NCBI RefSeq assembly: GCF_039544165.1
Contig: NZ_BAABLD010000002.1
Location: 124,001-188,000 of the forward strand
Direction: 5' to 3'
DNA length: 64,000 nt
Source of the DNA: Viridibacterium curvum
GTDB lineage: Bacteria; Pseudomonadota; Gammaproteobacteria; Burkholderiales; Rhodocyclaceae
The notes beneath the pieces are model-generated. The model was not told where the DNA came from. It saw nothing but the letters and a program-made list of their open reading frames with translations, and made no database searches. Made by a program: the position numbers and the translations under genes. Positions 42,330 to 50,607 of the stretch are shown in pieces; positions within the stretch are counted from its first letter, which is position 1; the number at the start of each line of letters is the position of its first letter.

Positions 42330-44222
42330 TCAGTCGGCGAAGACTTCCGGAATCAGCGTGAGCTGCAGCGAACCTGACTGATGCTGGCGTAGCAGCTCTG
42401 TCCAGGCGACCGCGAGCAAGCTGTCCTTGTCCAGCTCGCGTAGCAGGATGACGTTGCGGAACTGACTGAAGGCGACGATGCTGCCGCGGAACGAAACTTC
42501 ACCCGGTAGCGCTAACTGCACGATTTCACCGACGCTGAGGTTGGCCAGCGAAGCCGGGGGGCTGGGCTCGGCGGGCAGGAAACCCGGCCGGCGCAGAATC
42601 TTCAGCTCGGGTTGGCCCATTGCGGGATCGAGGCGAGCTGGCTCTTCGGGAGGTGGCGCGACCGCGGGTTCGACACCGCGCGGGTCGCGGCCCTTTAGGG
42701 CTTCGGTGTGCAGTGTCGTGAAGCGCGCGAGCAGGCGGTCCCGTGCTTCGGGGCTGACGTGCAGACTATCCAGCCCACCCTGCAAGCCACGCAGCATGTC
42801 GGGCAGGACGCGCACCAGTTTCTCGCGCTCAGCTGTATCGATCTTGGGCTGCATGCTCCAGATCAGCATGTCGGCGAGTTTGAGGGCGTCTCGCCAGGCG
42901 TCACTCTTTTCGCCGGCCGTCAGCAAGGCGCGGCGTAGCACGACACTCCAGTAGTGTTCGAGGAACAGGCGTACCGTTACCGGCGGTTCTGGGGAGCACA
43001 GCGCGCGGATGGCGTTGGAGGCATTGCGACGCGCCAGCTCGTTGCGTTCTTCACGTGCGATGGTCTCGCTGGCGGCTTGGAGTTGCGTCGCCACCAAAGC
43101 GGTCTTGTTGTCGTGTTCCTTTGTCAGAGCGGTGAGCGGCTGCGCGAAAGCCTCCAGATCTTCCTGATAGTTGCCGGCAACTTGCGCGCAGACCGACGCC
43201 AGTTGTTGAACGCGGGTGTCATGAGCGCCCACGTTGGCGGGGAGCTCTGCCGCCATGCGCGTCAGCTGTTCGAGCAGCGCGCGCGCGGGGTGCGCAGCGT
43301 CGGTTGCCAGCGTCGTGTCGCGCAAGGCGACCTTGAGCATGGGGATGCGCAGCGTGTCCAGGGCCGTCTTGGCTGCGGCGGGGAGATCGCTGGCGAGAAC
43401 CCGTTGCAGCGCGCGCTCGACGAGGTCGACGGCCTGTCGCGTATCTTCTGGCAGCAAGGTGGCGAGTTCAGTACTGCTCAGCTGTCGGGTGATGCTGTCG
43501 CGATCGCCGGCTTTGAGCTGATCTTCCAGCCAGGCAAGCATGCGGTCGCGCAATGCATCGGCGAGCATCGGGTCGATGCTGCGGGCGGGTGCGGCTACGG
43601 CAGCGCTTGTTGCGCGGCGCTGGGCGCTGTCCAGTGCCGGGTTGCGTTCGTTCGAGCGCAATAGCGAACGGGGTTCGATGCCCAGTTCGCCGAGACGCTT
43701 GTTGAGGAGTTCGTAGAGTGCCTTGAGACGTCGCCCGAGTTCTGAGCGCATGTCTTGCAGCATGCGGATACGCGCATCCGGATTCAGGCCGGCCTCGCTG
43801 GCCAAGGCGCGCAGGGCGCAGCCGATGGTCTCAGGCCCGACCGGCAATTGCTCGGGCGCGGCTTCGGACTGGTCCAGCAAGGTCATGAAGCGCAAGTGCA
43901 GCTGACCAAGCGCCTGTTCGCAGCGTTCGCGTAGCTGTTGTGAAAGATCGGCAAGGCGGATCGAGAACTCGAGATCTTCCTCGTGAACCAGGCTGATGCG
44001 AGAGGCGGTCAGGCTGCGTTGTGCGTCGAAGCTCTTGCGGTCTTTCAGCCCGACGAGGATGTCGAACTGTTCGCCGGCAGCGTTCAGAGTCGCAGCGATG
44101 ACGTCGCTATCCTGGTATTTGAAGTCGCGCAATAAGCCCCCCAGCGTGTCGAGAAGGGCGCGTCGACTTTCGTCGAGTGCATGAGCCGTGATGCTGGCGG
44201 ATGGGGAAGACAGTCCGGTCAT
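42330..44222 (-). CDS. DUF1631 family protein
   Basis: Protein of 630 aa matching the DUF1631 pattern (older annotations wrongly call some thymidine phosphorylase). It is mostly helical, with motifs such as RRALLDTLGGLLRDFKYQD and LLEQLTRMAAELPANVG, and ends in a short beta-rich region (SVGEIVQLALPGEVSFRGS) that resembles a PilZ-like barrel. No signal peptide. Function unknown; a c-di-GMP link is only a possibility. The 163-nt gap to mscS and the 86-nt gap to leuA hold nothing I recognise. Confidence 0.8.
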   Translation of the reverse strand: MTGLSSPSASITAHALDESRRALLDTLGGLLRDFKYQDSDVIAATLNAAGEQFDILVGLKDRKSFDAQRSLTASRISLVHEEDLEFSIRLADLSQQLRERCEQALGQLHLRFMTLLDQSEAAPEQLPVGPETIGCALRALASEAGLNPDARIRMLQDMRSELGRRLKALYELLNKRLGELGIEPRSLLRSNERNPALDSAQRRATSAAVAAPARSIDPMLADALRDRMLAWLEDQLKAGDRDSITRQLSSTELATLLPEDTRQAVDLVERALQRVLASDLPAAAKTALDTLRIPMLKVALRDTTLATDAAHPARALLEQLTRMAAELPANVGAHDTRVQQLASVCAQVAGNYQEDLEAFAQPLTALTKEHDNKTALVATQLQAASETIAREERNELARRNASNAIRALCSPEPPVTVRLFLEHYWSVVLRRALLTAGEKSDAWRDALKLADMLIWSMQPKIDTAEREKLVRVLPDMLRGLQGGLDSLHVSPEARDRLLARFTTLHTEALKGRDPRGVEPAVAPPPEEPARLDPAMGQPELKILRRPGFLPAEPSPPASLANLSVGEIVQLALPGEVSFRGSIVAFSQFRNVILLRELDKDSLLAVAWTELLRQHQSGSLQLTLIPEVFAD

Positions 44223-44308
44223 GAGAGTGCTGATGCAGTGCGGTAGCTCTCTCAGTCTAGGGGATCCGGCGTCCCGCAGGACGCCGGATATCAGGCAGGC
44301 ATTGCCGC

Positions 44309-45994
44309 TTATTGCACCGAAGCAAGTCGGGTCAGAATCGCGGGTTGCCGCGCTGCGAGGCGATTACAGGCCGAGACAAGGGCGCGCAGCGAGGCTTCGA
44401 CGATACTCGGAGAGCAGCCAGCACCGAACACGCTGACTGGCGCATCGACGTGGACCAGTTCAACGAATGCGACGGCCTGAGCGCCCGCGCCGGCACTCAG
44501 GGAGCGCTCCTCGAAACTATGGATGCTGAGCGGCAAGCCGAGGGCGCGCAGTGCGGCGTCTAGCGGTCCGTTGCCTTCGCCGCGAAGGCGCTGTGGCGAT
44601 CCGTTGATCATCACGTCGAGTTCGATGGCATGCCGATCGCGCGATTCTTCGAGGCGATGGCCGAGCAAAGTCACAGGCAGATCGGCGGTGAGGTAGCTGC
44701 GCTCGAAGATGGCCCAGATGTCCTGTGCGCTTTGCTCGCGACCGGTGTCATCCATTACCTGCTGCACTTCGTTCGAGAACTCGACCTGCATGCGACGCGG
44801 CATTACAAGGCCATAGGCCGATTCAAGCAGGTAACTGATGCCACCTTTGCCGGACTGGCTGTTGACGCGGATGATCGAATCGTAAGTGCGACCAAGATCT
44901 TGCGGATCGACCGGGAGATAGGGCACTTCCCAGATGGCTTTCGGATCCTGGGCGGCGAAGCCTTTCTTGATGGCGTCCTGGTGAGAGCCGGAAAAGGCCG
45001 TGAACACAAGGTCGCCGACGTAGGGGTGACGCGGGTGGATAGGCAACTGGGTACAGGTCTCTGCTGTGCGGGCGACTTCGTTGATGCGCGAGAAGTCGAG
45101 GCCGGGATCGACGCCTTGCGTGTAGAGGTTGAGCGCAAGCGTCACGAGATCAACGTTGCCGGTACGTTCGCCGTTGCCGAACAGGCAGCCTTCGACACGA
45201 TCTGCGCCGGCCATCACGGCGAGCTCGGCGGCCGCGACAGCCGTGCCCCGATCATTGTGCGGATGCACGCTGACGATGATGGCGTCACGGCGCTGCAGAT
45301 TGCGGCACATCCATTCCACCTGATCGGCGAACACGTTGGGCGTGGCGCACTCGACCGTTGCAGGCAGGTTGAGGATGGCGGGCCGTTCAGGGGTAGGCTC
45401 CCAGACTTCCATCACGCGGTTAGAGATCTCAAGCGCGAATTCGAGTTCGGTGGATGAGAAGGTTTCCGGGCTGTACTGGAAGACCCACTCGGTGTCAGGC
45501 TGGGCTTCAGCACACTCGCGTACGAGCTTCGCGGCATCGGTGGCGATGCGGATGCAGCCGGCACGGTCGACATTGAACACGGTGCGACGGAAATTCGGCG
45601 CTGTGGCGTTATAGACATGCATGATCGCCCGGCGAGCGCCTTTGAGCGATTCGAAGCTGCGGCGGATCAAGTGCTCGCGGGCTTGGGTGAGGACTTCCAG
45701 GGTCACGTCTTGCGGTACGCGGTTCTCTTCGATGAGCTTGCGCACGAAGTCGAAATCGGTCTGCGAGGCGGAGGGGAAGGCGACCTCGATTTCCTTGAAA
45801 CCGATACGGCACAGCATCTCGAACATTTCGAGCTTGCGCGCGGCGGACATGGGTTCAAACAACGCCTGGTTGCCGTCGCGCAGATCGGTGCTCATCCAGA
45901 TGGGTGGCTGGCTGATCACCTGCGAGGGCCAGCGTCGGTCAGCGAGCTGGATGGGGGCGGTGGGACGGTACTTGGTGTTCGGTTGCTTCAACAT
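44309..45994 (-). CDS. leuA: 2-isopropylmalate synthase, type 2
   Basis: Protein of 561 aa. STDLRDGNQALFEPM supplies the metal-binding Asp, HPHNDRGTAVAAAE the His pair and GNGERTGNVDL the active-site region of the DRE-TIM synthase. The C-terminal third (about 440-560) is the leucine-binding regulatory domain. It condenses acetyl-CoA with 2-oxoisovalerate in the first step of leucine synthesis. A 40-codon leader ORF with a hairpin precedes it (46014-46136), suggesting attenuation. It stands alone without leuB, C or D. Confidence 0.96.
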   Translation of the reverse strand: MLKQPNTKYRPTAPIQLADRRWPSQVISQPPIWMSTDLRDGNQALFEPMSAARKLEMFEMLCRIGFKEIEVAFPSASQTDFDFVRKLIEENRVPQDVTLEVLTQAREHLIRRSFESLKGARRAIMHVYNATAPNFRRTVFNVDRAGCIRIATDAAKLVRECAEAQPDTEWVFQYSPETFSSTELEFALEISNRVMEVWEPTPERPAILNLPATVECATPNVFADQVEWMCRNLQRRDAIIVSVHPHNDRGTAVAAAELAVMAGADRVEGCLFGNGERTGNVDLVTLALNLYTQGVDPGLDFSRINEVARTAETCTQLPIHPRHPYVGDLVFTAFSGSHQDAIKKGFAAQDPKAIWEVPYLPVDPQDLGRTYDSIIRVNSQSGKGGISYLLESAYGLVMPRRMQVEFSNEVQQVMDDTGREQSAQDIWAIFERSYLTADLPVTLLGHRLEESRDRHAIELDVMINGSPQRLRGEGNGPLDAALRALGLPLSIHSFEERSLSAGAGAQAVAFVELVHVDAPVSVFGAGCSPSIVEASLRALVSACNRLAARQPAILTRLASVQ

Positions 45995-46013
45995 GACGAT
46001 GGCTGCTCCGGAT

Positions 46014-46136
46014 TCATTGTGATCGGTGTCGGGTCGTGTCGACGGCCGAATCGACAGCGCGGCAAGGGATACCCGGCAGCCCGTTCAAGGCCGGGTATCC
46101 GATAGGCAGTCGCAGCAAGGCAAACGTTTGAATCAT
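46014..46136 (-). CDS. Candidate leucine leader peptide upstream of leuA
   Basis: ORF of 40 aa starting MIQTFALLRLPIGYPALNGL, 19 nt upstream of leuA on the same strand. GGAG lies 6 nt before its ATG, a good ribosome site. The first 20 residues contain five leucines, and a perfect 11-bp hairpin falls within codons 12-24. This is the arrangement of leucine attenuators, although the Leu codons are scattered rather than in one run. Likely non-functional as a protein. Confidence 0.5.
   Translation of the reverse strand: MIQTFALLRLPIGYPALNGLPGIPCRAVDSAVDTTRHRSQ
46067..46100 (-). promoter_or_regulatory. leuA leader hairpin
   Basis: GGATACCCGGC (46067-46077) and GCCGGGTATCC (46090-46100) are perfectly complementary across a 12-nt loop. 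The hairpin is inside the leader ORF and no U tract follows it, so it could be a pause or antiterminator-type structure, or block the leuA ribosome site through alternative folds. Confidence 0.5.
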
Positions 46137-46249
46137 GTCGGGCTCCATGAGGGAAGTGTGCGAACAGGTCGGAGATGGCCAGATTTGGCCGCGCAAAGGC
46201 GCACGTCTGTCAGCGACAGAGGGCTAAAACCAGCAGGAAGGGGAGGGAA

Positions 46250-46366
46250 TTATCTGCGCGCGCGGCGCAGCAGCAGACGACGCTTGGCACGCAGCAGGGC
46301 TGCGCCAAGACTGGCGGAGAGAGCGATAGCGAGGAGGGTAAGCACGATGTGCTGTGTCGCAGTCAT
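46250..46366 (-). CDS. Putative 38-aa small membrane protein or second leader
   Basis: Reads MTATQHIVLTLLAIALSASL, then a basic tail rich in Arg and Leu. One hydrophobic segment followed by Arg/Lys fits a single-pass small membrane protein with the tail in the cytoplasm. It has ten leucines in 38 residues, so a role in leuA control is also possible. No ribosome site is visible before the ATG, which keeps confidence low. It lies between the desaturase promoter (opposite strand) and the leuA leader. Confidence 0.35.
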   Translation of the reverse strand: MTATQHIVLTLLAIALSASLGAALLRAKRRLLLRRARR

Positions 46367-46444
46367 GGCTGAACATTAGTTGCGCCTGTCGCGCGATGTC
46401 AAGCTATCGAGCCTATAAATGTTGCAAAACCATGAAGGTTCTCC

Positions 46445-46473
46445 TTGGGAGGGCCGATAAGCTCCAGTACAAT
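46445..46473 (+). promoter_or_regulatory. Promoter of the desaturase gene
   Basis: TTGGGA (46445-46450), a 17-nt spacer and TACAAT (46468-46473), giving a start near 46480 and a leader of about 22 nt with AAGGA 5 nt before the ATG. Confidence 0.65.
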
Positions 46474-46501
46474 CGATCCCGCATTCTTTTCAAGGATTCT
46501 C

Positions 46502-47674
46502 ATGTTTTCCGGCTTTTTTGATCTCCCCTGGTGGGGCTATGTGCTCTGCGCCTTGGGACTGACCCACGTCACCATCGCCTCGGTGACGATTTTTCTGCAC
46601 CGTCACCAGGCTCACCGCGCGCTCGATCTGCACGCCATTCCCAGTCATTTTTTCCGTGCCTGGCTGTGGATGTCGACGGGTATGGTGACCAAGGAGTGGG
46701 CCGCCATCCACCGCAAGCACCACGCCAAATGCGAGACCGAGGAAGATCCACATAGCCCGCAAGTGTTGGGCATCAAGCGCGTGCTGTTCGGCGGAGTCAT
46801 GCTGTATGTGAAGGAAACGCGTAACAAGGAAACCATGGCGCGTTACGGCCATGGCACTCCGGACGACTGGTTGGAGAAGCGCATTTACTCGCGCCACCAG
46901 AAGCTGGGTGTTGCCATCATGATGTTGGCTGACATGGCCATGTTTGGCATCGTGCCGGGCCTGCTGGTCTGGTTGGTGCAGATGGCCTGGATCCCGTTTT
47001 GGGCCGCTGGCGTGATCAATGGCGCCGGGCACTATTGGGGCTATCGCAACTTCAACTGTGCCGATGCTTCGACGAACTTGCTTCCGTGGGGCATCATCAT
47101 TGGTGGTGAAGAACTGCACAACAATCACCACACCTATGCCACATCCGCCAAGCTGTCGGCCAAGTGGTATGAGTTCGACATCGGCTGGATGTATATCCGC
47201 ATCCTTGAGATGCTGGGTCTGGCTACAGTCAAGAAGACTATTCCGGTGCCGCGCATCGGAGTGGCCCGCAAGGTCGTTGATCTTGACATGCTGCAGCACG
47301 TAATCACGCATCGCTATGACGTCATGACGCGTTACATGAAGTCCTTGCAGCAAGTCTATGCGGATGAGTTGGCTGCAATCCGCGCCCGGCATGTGGGTCT
47401 GGATGTCGCTCGCCTCAGGACTTCCCTGCTGGCGGATGCCCAGTCGCTGACGACCTCTGCTCGCGAGCATCTGGCCGAAGCCTTGTCGCACAGTCCCAAG
47501 CTGCAGCAGTTGCACGCCATGCGTGAAGAGCTTGCCGCCCTGTGGGCGCGCTCGTCGGCCTCCAGTGAGCAATTGCTGAAGCACTTGCAGGACTGGTGCC
47601 ATCGCGCGGAGGAGAGCGGGATCGCCCAGTTACGTGAGCTGTCTTTGCGGATGCGTTCCTACGCAGCTGTCTAA
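46502..47674 (+). CDS. Membrane fatty acid desaturase (acyl-CoA delta-9 type)
   Basis: Protein of 390 aa. The three histidine clusters of di-iron membrane desaturases are present: HRHQAH (H33-H38), HRKHH (H70-H74) and HNNHH (H206-H210), with membrane helices between the second and third. It probably introduces a cis double bond in membrane acyl chains. The 120-residue C-terminal extension is helical and soluble. ATG 46502 follows AAGGA; an upstream in-frame start at 46445 would include the promoter. Ends in a strong terminator. Confidence 0.92.
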   Translation: MFSGFFDLPWWGYVLCALGLTHVTIASVTIFLHRHQAHRALDLHAIPSHFFRAWLWMSTGMVTKEWAAIHRKHHAKCETEEDPHSPQVLGIKRVLFGGVMLYVKETRNKETMARYGHGTPDDWLEKRIYSRHQKLGVAIMMLADMAMFGIVPGLLVWLVQMAWIPFWAAGVINGAGHYWGYRNFNCADASTNLLPWGIIIGGEELHNNHHTYATSAKLSAKWYEFDIGWMYIRILEMLGLATVKKTIPVPRIGVARKVVDLDMLQHVITHRYDVMTRYMKSLQQVYADELAAIRARHVGLDVARLRTSLLADAQSLTTSAREHLAEALSHSPKLQQLHAMREELAALWARSSASSEQLLKHLQDWCHRAEESGIAQLRELSLRMRSYAAV

Positions 47675-47691
47675 GCCTTCGTAACTCCAAA

Positions 47692-47720
47692 GCAAAAAGC
47701 CCGCTTGCGCGGGCTTTTTG
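47692..47720. terminator. Bidirectional terminator between desaturase and rquA
   Basis: GCAAAAAGCCCGC and GCGGGCTTTTTGC form a perfect 13-bp stem with loop TTG (47692-47704, 47708-47720). The A and T runs allow it to work on both strands. Confidence 0.93.
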
Positions 47721-47737
47721 CTTGGTTGGCCCGGGCC

Positions 47738-48481
47738 TCACAACGCGCGGCGACGCTTGACGCTGACGATTTGATAGACGCCGCCGAAAACCGTCTGCTT
47801 GGTCCATTCGAAGTCTTGCGGGCGACTGGCAAAGCTGCTGATTTCGCGTTTCCACAGCACTTCAGCAAAAGGTTCCAGTTTGCTGTTGACCCATTGCAGG
47901 ATGTAGCGGATCGGCTGCCACCAAGCTGGGCCATGATAGTCGACAAATAGCGCTTCGGCGCCGTCATCCAGCTGGCTCAACATGTTGTCGACGATGCGAC
48001 GCTTCCAGTCATCAGGTACTTCATGCAGCAGGAAAAAGCTGCAGATCAGATCCTGTTTTGCGGCAGGTCTGTAAGAGGCTGCGTCGGCGTGTTGCTGCGT
48101 CACATTAGCTAGCCCTGCCAGTTTGCGGCTGGCCTGGGCGAGCTGGATGGGGGTGACGTCGGTCAGCGTGAAGTGCCCTTCGGTCCCGCAGCGTTGGGCC
48201 GCTTGCCGAACCAGATCGCCATAAACATGGGCCAGCTGCCAGACCCGCATGCCCGGGTGGATTCGCGACAGGTAGGCTCGCATCAGGCGGGAGTCGTTGC
48301 CGAACAGCAGGACTTTGACGACGAGGTTGTGATCCAGCCTCGGAGCCCAGCGGGGGCTTACATAGGCCCAGTCGTAAACCTCCAGCATGTAGTCCGGCAT
48401 GCCGAGCGGGGTGGGGCTGGGTGTTTGATGCGGGGTGTCGCCCAGCGCTTCGGGAGAATACAGGCGGGATTGTCTGAACAT
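47738..48481 (-). CDS. rquA: RquA-like rhodoquinone biosynthesis protein
   Basis: Protein of 247 aa with a methyltransferase-like fold. The pattern MPDYMLEVYDWAYVSPR (residues 28-44), VVKVLLFGNDSRLMRA and VWQLAHVYGD (80-89) matches RquA, which converts ubiquinone to rhodoquinone using SAM as amino donor. The canonical SAM glycine motif of ordinary methyltransferases is absent, replaced by AHVYGD, as in RquA. Further matches are SFFLLHEVPDDWKRRIVDNM and FVDYHGPAWW. CGGAG lies 7 nt before the ATG. Rhodoquinone supports fumarate reduction under low oxygen. Recognised from memory of the family; a ubiE-like methyltransferase is the alternative. Confidence 0.78.
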   Translation of the reverse strand: MFRQSRLYSPEALGDTPHQTPSPTPLGMPDYMLEVYDWAYVSPRWAPRLDHNLVVKVLLFGNDSRLMRAYLSRIHPGMRVWQLAHVYGDLVRQAAQRCGTEGHFTLTDVTPIQLAQASRKLAGLANVTQQHADAASYRPAAKQDLICSFFLLHEVPDDWKRRIVDNMLSQLDDGAEALFVDYHGPAWWQPIRYILQWVNSKLEPFAEVLWKREISSFASRPQDFEWTKQTVFGGVYQIVSVKRRRAL

Positions 48482-48500
48482 GTCGTTTCTCCGGTTTGTG

Positions 48501-48617
48501 ATAACCGAAGATTATTCTGGACGGCTGACCTACGATTTGCGCTGGGCTAAATCCCCGAACGGAAATTATGGATTCTGAAGATAACCTTCTGTTATGTGTT
48601 GATAGAAGTCCTTCTAT
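48501..48617. promoter_or_regulatory. Divergent rquA/fpr control region with LysR-type boxes
   Basis: ATAACCTTCTGTTAT (48581-48595) is a perfect ATAAC-N5-GTTAT dyad with the T-N11-A form of LysR-family sites. ATAACCGAAGATTAT (48501-48515) is a second copy with one mismatch, 80 bp away beside the rquA start. A separate 16-bp dyad, ATAGAAG-TC-CTTCTAT, lies at 48602-48617 in front of fpr. Pseudomonas fpr genes are controlled by the LysR protein FinR, which makes a similar scheme plausible. Confidence 0.55.
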
Positions 48618-48674
48618 TTCATGGAGATGGCGACTGGCTTACAGTTCGCTCATCACTTAACAGACGAGGCAGTC

Positions 48675-49451
48675 ATGGCAGCCGTTGCACCCGAGAAGGT
48701 TCTCAGCGTTCACCACTGGAATGATTCACTCTTTTCCTTCAAGACGACGCGTGACCCGGGTTTCCGTTTCCGCAATGGCCATTTCGTAATGATTGGCCTC
48801 GCTACGGAAGGCAAGCCGTTGCTGCGCGCTTACAGCATTGCCAGTGCCAACTACGAAGAGCATCTGGAGTTTTTCAGTATCAAGGTGCCGGATGGTCCTC
48901 TGACTTCCCGCCTGCAGCATCTCAAAGAGGGGGATGAGATCCTCATCGGCAAGAAGCCCACTGGTACGCTGGTGCTAGACGATCTGAAGCCCGGCAAGAC
49001 CCTGTTCATGCTGGGTACCGGCACGGGTCTCGCACCGTTCATGAGTCTCGTGCGTGACCCTGAGGTGTATGAACGATTCGAAAAGGTTGTGCTGTTCCAC
49101 GGTGTCCGTACTGTCAGCGAGCTGGCCTATCAGGACTACCTCACCAAAGACTTGCCGAATGACGAGCTGTTCGGCGATATCGTGAAAGACCAGCTGCTGT
49201 ATTACCCCAGCGTGACGCGTGAGGCCTTCCGCAACCAGGGGCGCGTCACCGATCTGATCCGCAGCAACAAGCTTACGGACGATCTGGGCCTGCCCCCGAT
49301 GAACCCTGAAACAGATCGTGTCATGATCTGCGGCAGTCCTTCGATGAACAACGAGACGGCAGCCCTGTTGGACGAGCGCGGCTTCGTGATCTCCCCGGGA
49401 GTGGGCGAGCCTGGCGACTACGTCATCGAACGCGCTTTCGTTGAACGCTAA
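48675..49451 (+). CDS. fpr: Ferredoxin/flavodoxin-NADP(H) reductase
   Basis: Protein of 258 aa, the usual bacterial FPR length. FAD binding is indicated by LLRAYSIASANYEE, and NADP(H) binding by LFMLGTGTGLAPFMSLVRD, FHGVRT and VMICGSP. The C-terminus VIERAFVER is typical of subclass I. It passes electrons between NADPH and ferredoxin or flavodoxin and helps in oxidative stress. ATG 48675 is preferred over 48621 because the FPR N-terminus begins AAVAPEKV and GAGG lies upstream. Divergent from rquA. Confidence 0.95.
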   Translation: MAAVAPEKVLSVHHWNDSLFSFKTTRDPGFRFRNGHFVMIGLATEGKPLLRAYSIASANYEEHLEFFSIKVPDGPLTSRLQHLKEGDEILIGKKPTGTLVLDDLKPGKTLFMLGTGTGLAPFMSLVRDPEVYERFEKVVLFHGVRTVSELAYQDYLTKDLPNDELFGDIVKDQLLYYPSVTREAFRNQGRVTDLIRSNKLTDDLGLPPMNPETDRVMICGSPSMNNETAALLDERGFVISPGVGEPGDYVIERAFVER

Positions 49452-49469
49452 AAAAAACCTGGGCCGACC

Positions 49470-49498
49470 TTGCTGCGATGCGGATCCGTGGCTATAAT
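49470..49498 (+). promoter_or_regulatory. Promoter upstream of secG
   Basis: TTGCTG (49470-49475), a 17-nt spacer and consensus TATAAT (49493-49498), 38 nt before the secG start. Confidence 0.75.
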
Positions 49499-49536
49499 TC
49501 CGCTTCTTTTTTGGGCGGCCTTCAGGTTAGCTAACG

Positions 49537-49881
49537 ATGAGTGGTTTCTTTGGCAGTCTCGTGCTGGTTGTGCATGTGCTCGTTGGCCTTGCGGTCATCG
49601 TGTTTGTGCTGCTTCAGCATGGCAAGGGGGCTGACGTCGGGGCTTCCTTTGGCAGCGGTGCATCGGGTAGTTTGTTCGGTGCTTCGGGGTCGGCGAACTT
49701 CCTCAGTCGCACGACAGCTGTACTCGCTACCATATTTTTCGTCACCAGTCTGACTCTGACGTATCTTGCTGGTCAGCGTAGCAGTGCTCCGAAGAGTGTT
49801 CTGGATACGCTTTCCGAGCAGTCGGGTGCGGCGGTGGAGCCCGCTGCTTCGGCGCCGCAAGCTGGTGAGCTTCCCAAGTAA
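49537..49881 (+). CDS. secG: Protein translocase subunit SecG
   Basis: Protein of 114 aa with two membrane helices (LVVHVLVGLAVIVFVLLQ and TTAVLATIFFVTSLTLTYL) around the loop GKGADVGASFGSGASGSLFG that typifies SecG. It associates with SecYE and speeds preprotein export. The short Ala/Pro-rich tail is typical of the group. tpiA, often upstream in related genomes, is absent here; fpr takes its place. Confidence 0.96.
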   Translation: MSGFFGSLVLVVHVLVGLAVIVFVLLQHGKGADVGASFGSGASGSLFGASGSANFLSRTTAVLATIFFVTSLTLTYLAGQRSSAPKSVLDTLSEQSGAAVEPAASAPQAGELPK

Positions 49882-49902
49882 GTGTTTTGATGATTCTGTT
49901 GC

Positions 49903-49932
49903 TTGGCAGCATTTTGGTGGCAGGGTTATAAT
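49903..49932 (+). promoter_or_regulatory. Promoter of tRNA-Leu
   Basis: TTGGCA (49903-49908), an 18-nt spacer and TATAAT (49927-49932), 18 nt before the first base of the tRNA. Confidence 0.8.
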
Positions 49933-49950
49933 TCGCTCAGTTTTGAGCGT

Positions 49951-50035
49951 GCCGACGTGGTGAAATTGGTAGACACGCCATCTTGAGGGGGTGGTGGCGC
50001 AAGCCGTGTGAGTTCGAGTCTCACCGTCGGCACCA
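49951..50035 (+). tRNA. tRNA-Leu (anticodon GAG)
   Basis: An 85-nt tRNA with encoded CCA and the long variable arm expected of tRNA-Leu. Acceptor GCCGACG (49951-49957) pairs with CGTCGGC (50025-50031). The anticodon loop CTTGAGG contains GAG, reading CTC and CTT. Confidence 0.97.
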
Positions 50036-50046
50036 TGAATCTCGAG

Positions 50047-50069
50047 ACGCCCGCATTTGCGGGCGTTTT
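50047..50069 (+). terminator. Intrinsic terminator after tRNA-Leu
   Basis: ACGCCCGC (50047-50054) and GCGGGCGT (50059-50066), loop ATTT, followed by TTTC. It separates the tRNA from the nuo operon, although the nuoA leader begins only about 30 nt later. Confidence 0.88.
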
Positions 50070-50102
50070 CTCATCAACGCTAGTTGATCAAGTGGGGGAA
50101 AA

Positions 50103-50477
50103 ATGCTGGAAAACTACTTCCCGGTGCTGTTGTTCATCATCCTTGGGGTAGTTATCGGCGTCGTTCCTGTTGTACTTGGCTGGGTCCTCGCGCCGCATCG
50201 TCCTGATGCGGAAAAGAATTCTCCATATGAGTGTGGCTTCGAAGCTTTCGAAGACGCGCGGATGAAATTCGACGTCCGCTACTACCTCATTGCCATCCTC
50301 TTCATCCTGTTTGATCTCGAAGTGGCATTCCTCCTGCCTTGGGCTTCGATCGTCAAGGATATTGCCGGCGCCGAGGCGCTGCGCCTGTTCGGTTTCATGG
50401 AAATGTTTGTTTTTCTGGGCATACTCGTAATCGGCTACGTCTATGTCTGGAAAAAGGGTGCGCTCGACTGGGAGTAG
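50103..50477 (+). CDS. nuoA: NADH-quinone oxidoreductase subunit A
   Basis: Protein of 124 aa with three membrane helices, the conserved loop KNSPYECGFEAFEDARMKFDVRYY and the acidic FDLEVAFLLPW helix of complex I subunit A. This region helps form the quinone-site loop near NuoD and NuoH. First gene of the complete nuoA-N operon; GGGGGAAAA precedes the ATG. A 130-nt gap follows before nuoB. Confidence 0.96.
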   Translation: MLENYFPVLLFIILGVVIGVVPVVLGWVLAPHRPDAEKNSPYECGFEAFEDARMKFDVRYYLIAILFILFDLEVAFLLPWASIVKDIAGAEALRLFGFMEMFVFLGILVIGYVYVWKKGALDWE

Positions 50478-50607
50478 TTTTCCCGCGCAGCATCCGGCAG
50501 GTTCGCGTTTTGCTTGGCAGGTCCCGGTTTGTCCGGTTTGTCGCATGCGTGGGATGACCGGATGGGCAGGTCTATAGTGTCTCCCCAACTGAATTGAGGA
50601 AACCGTC

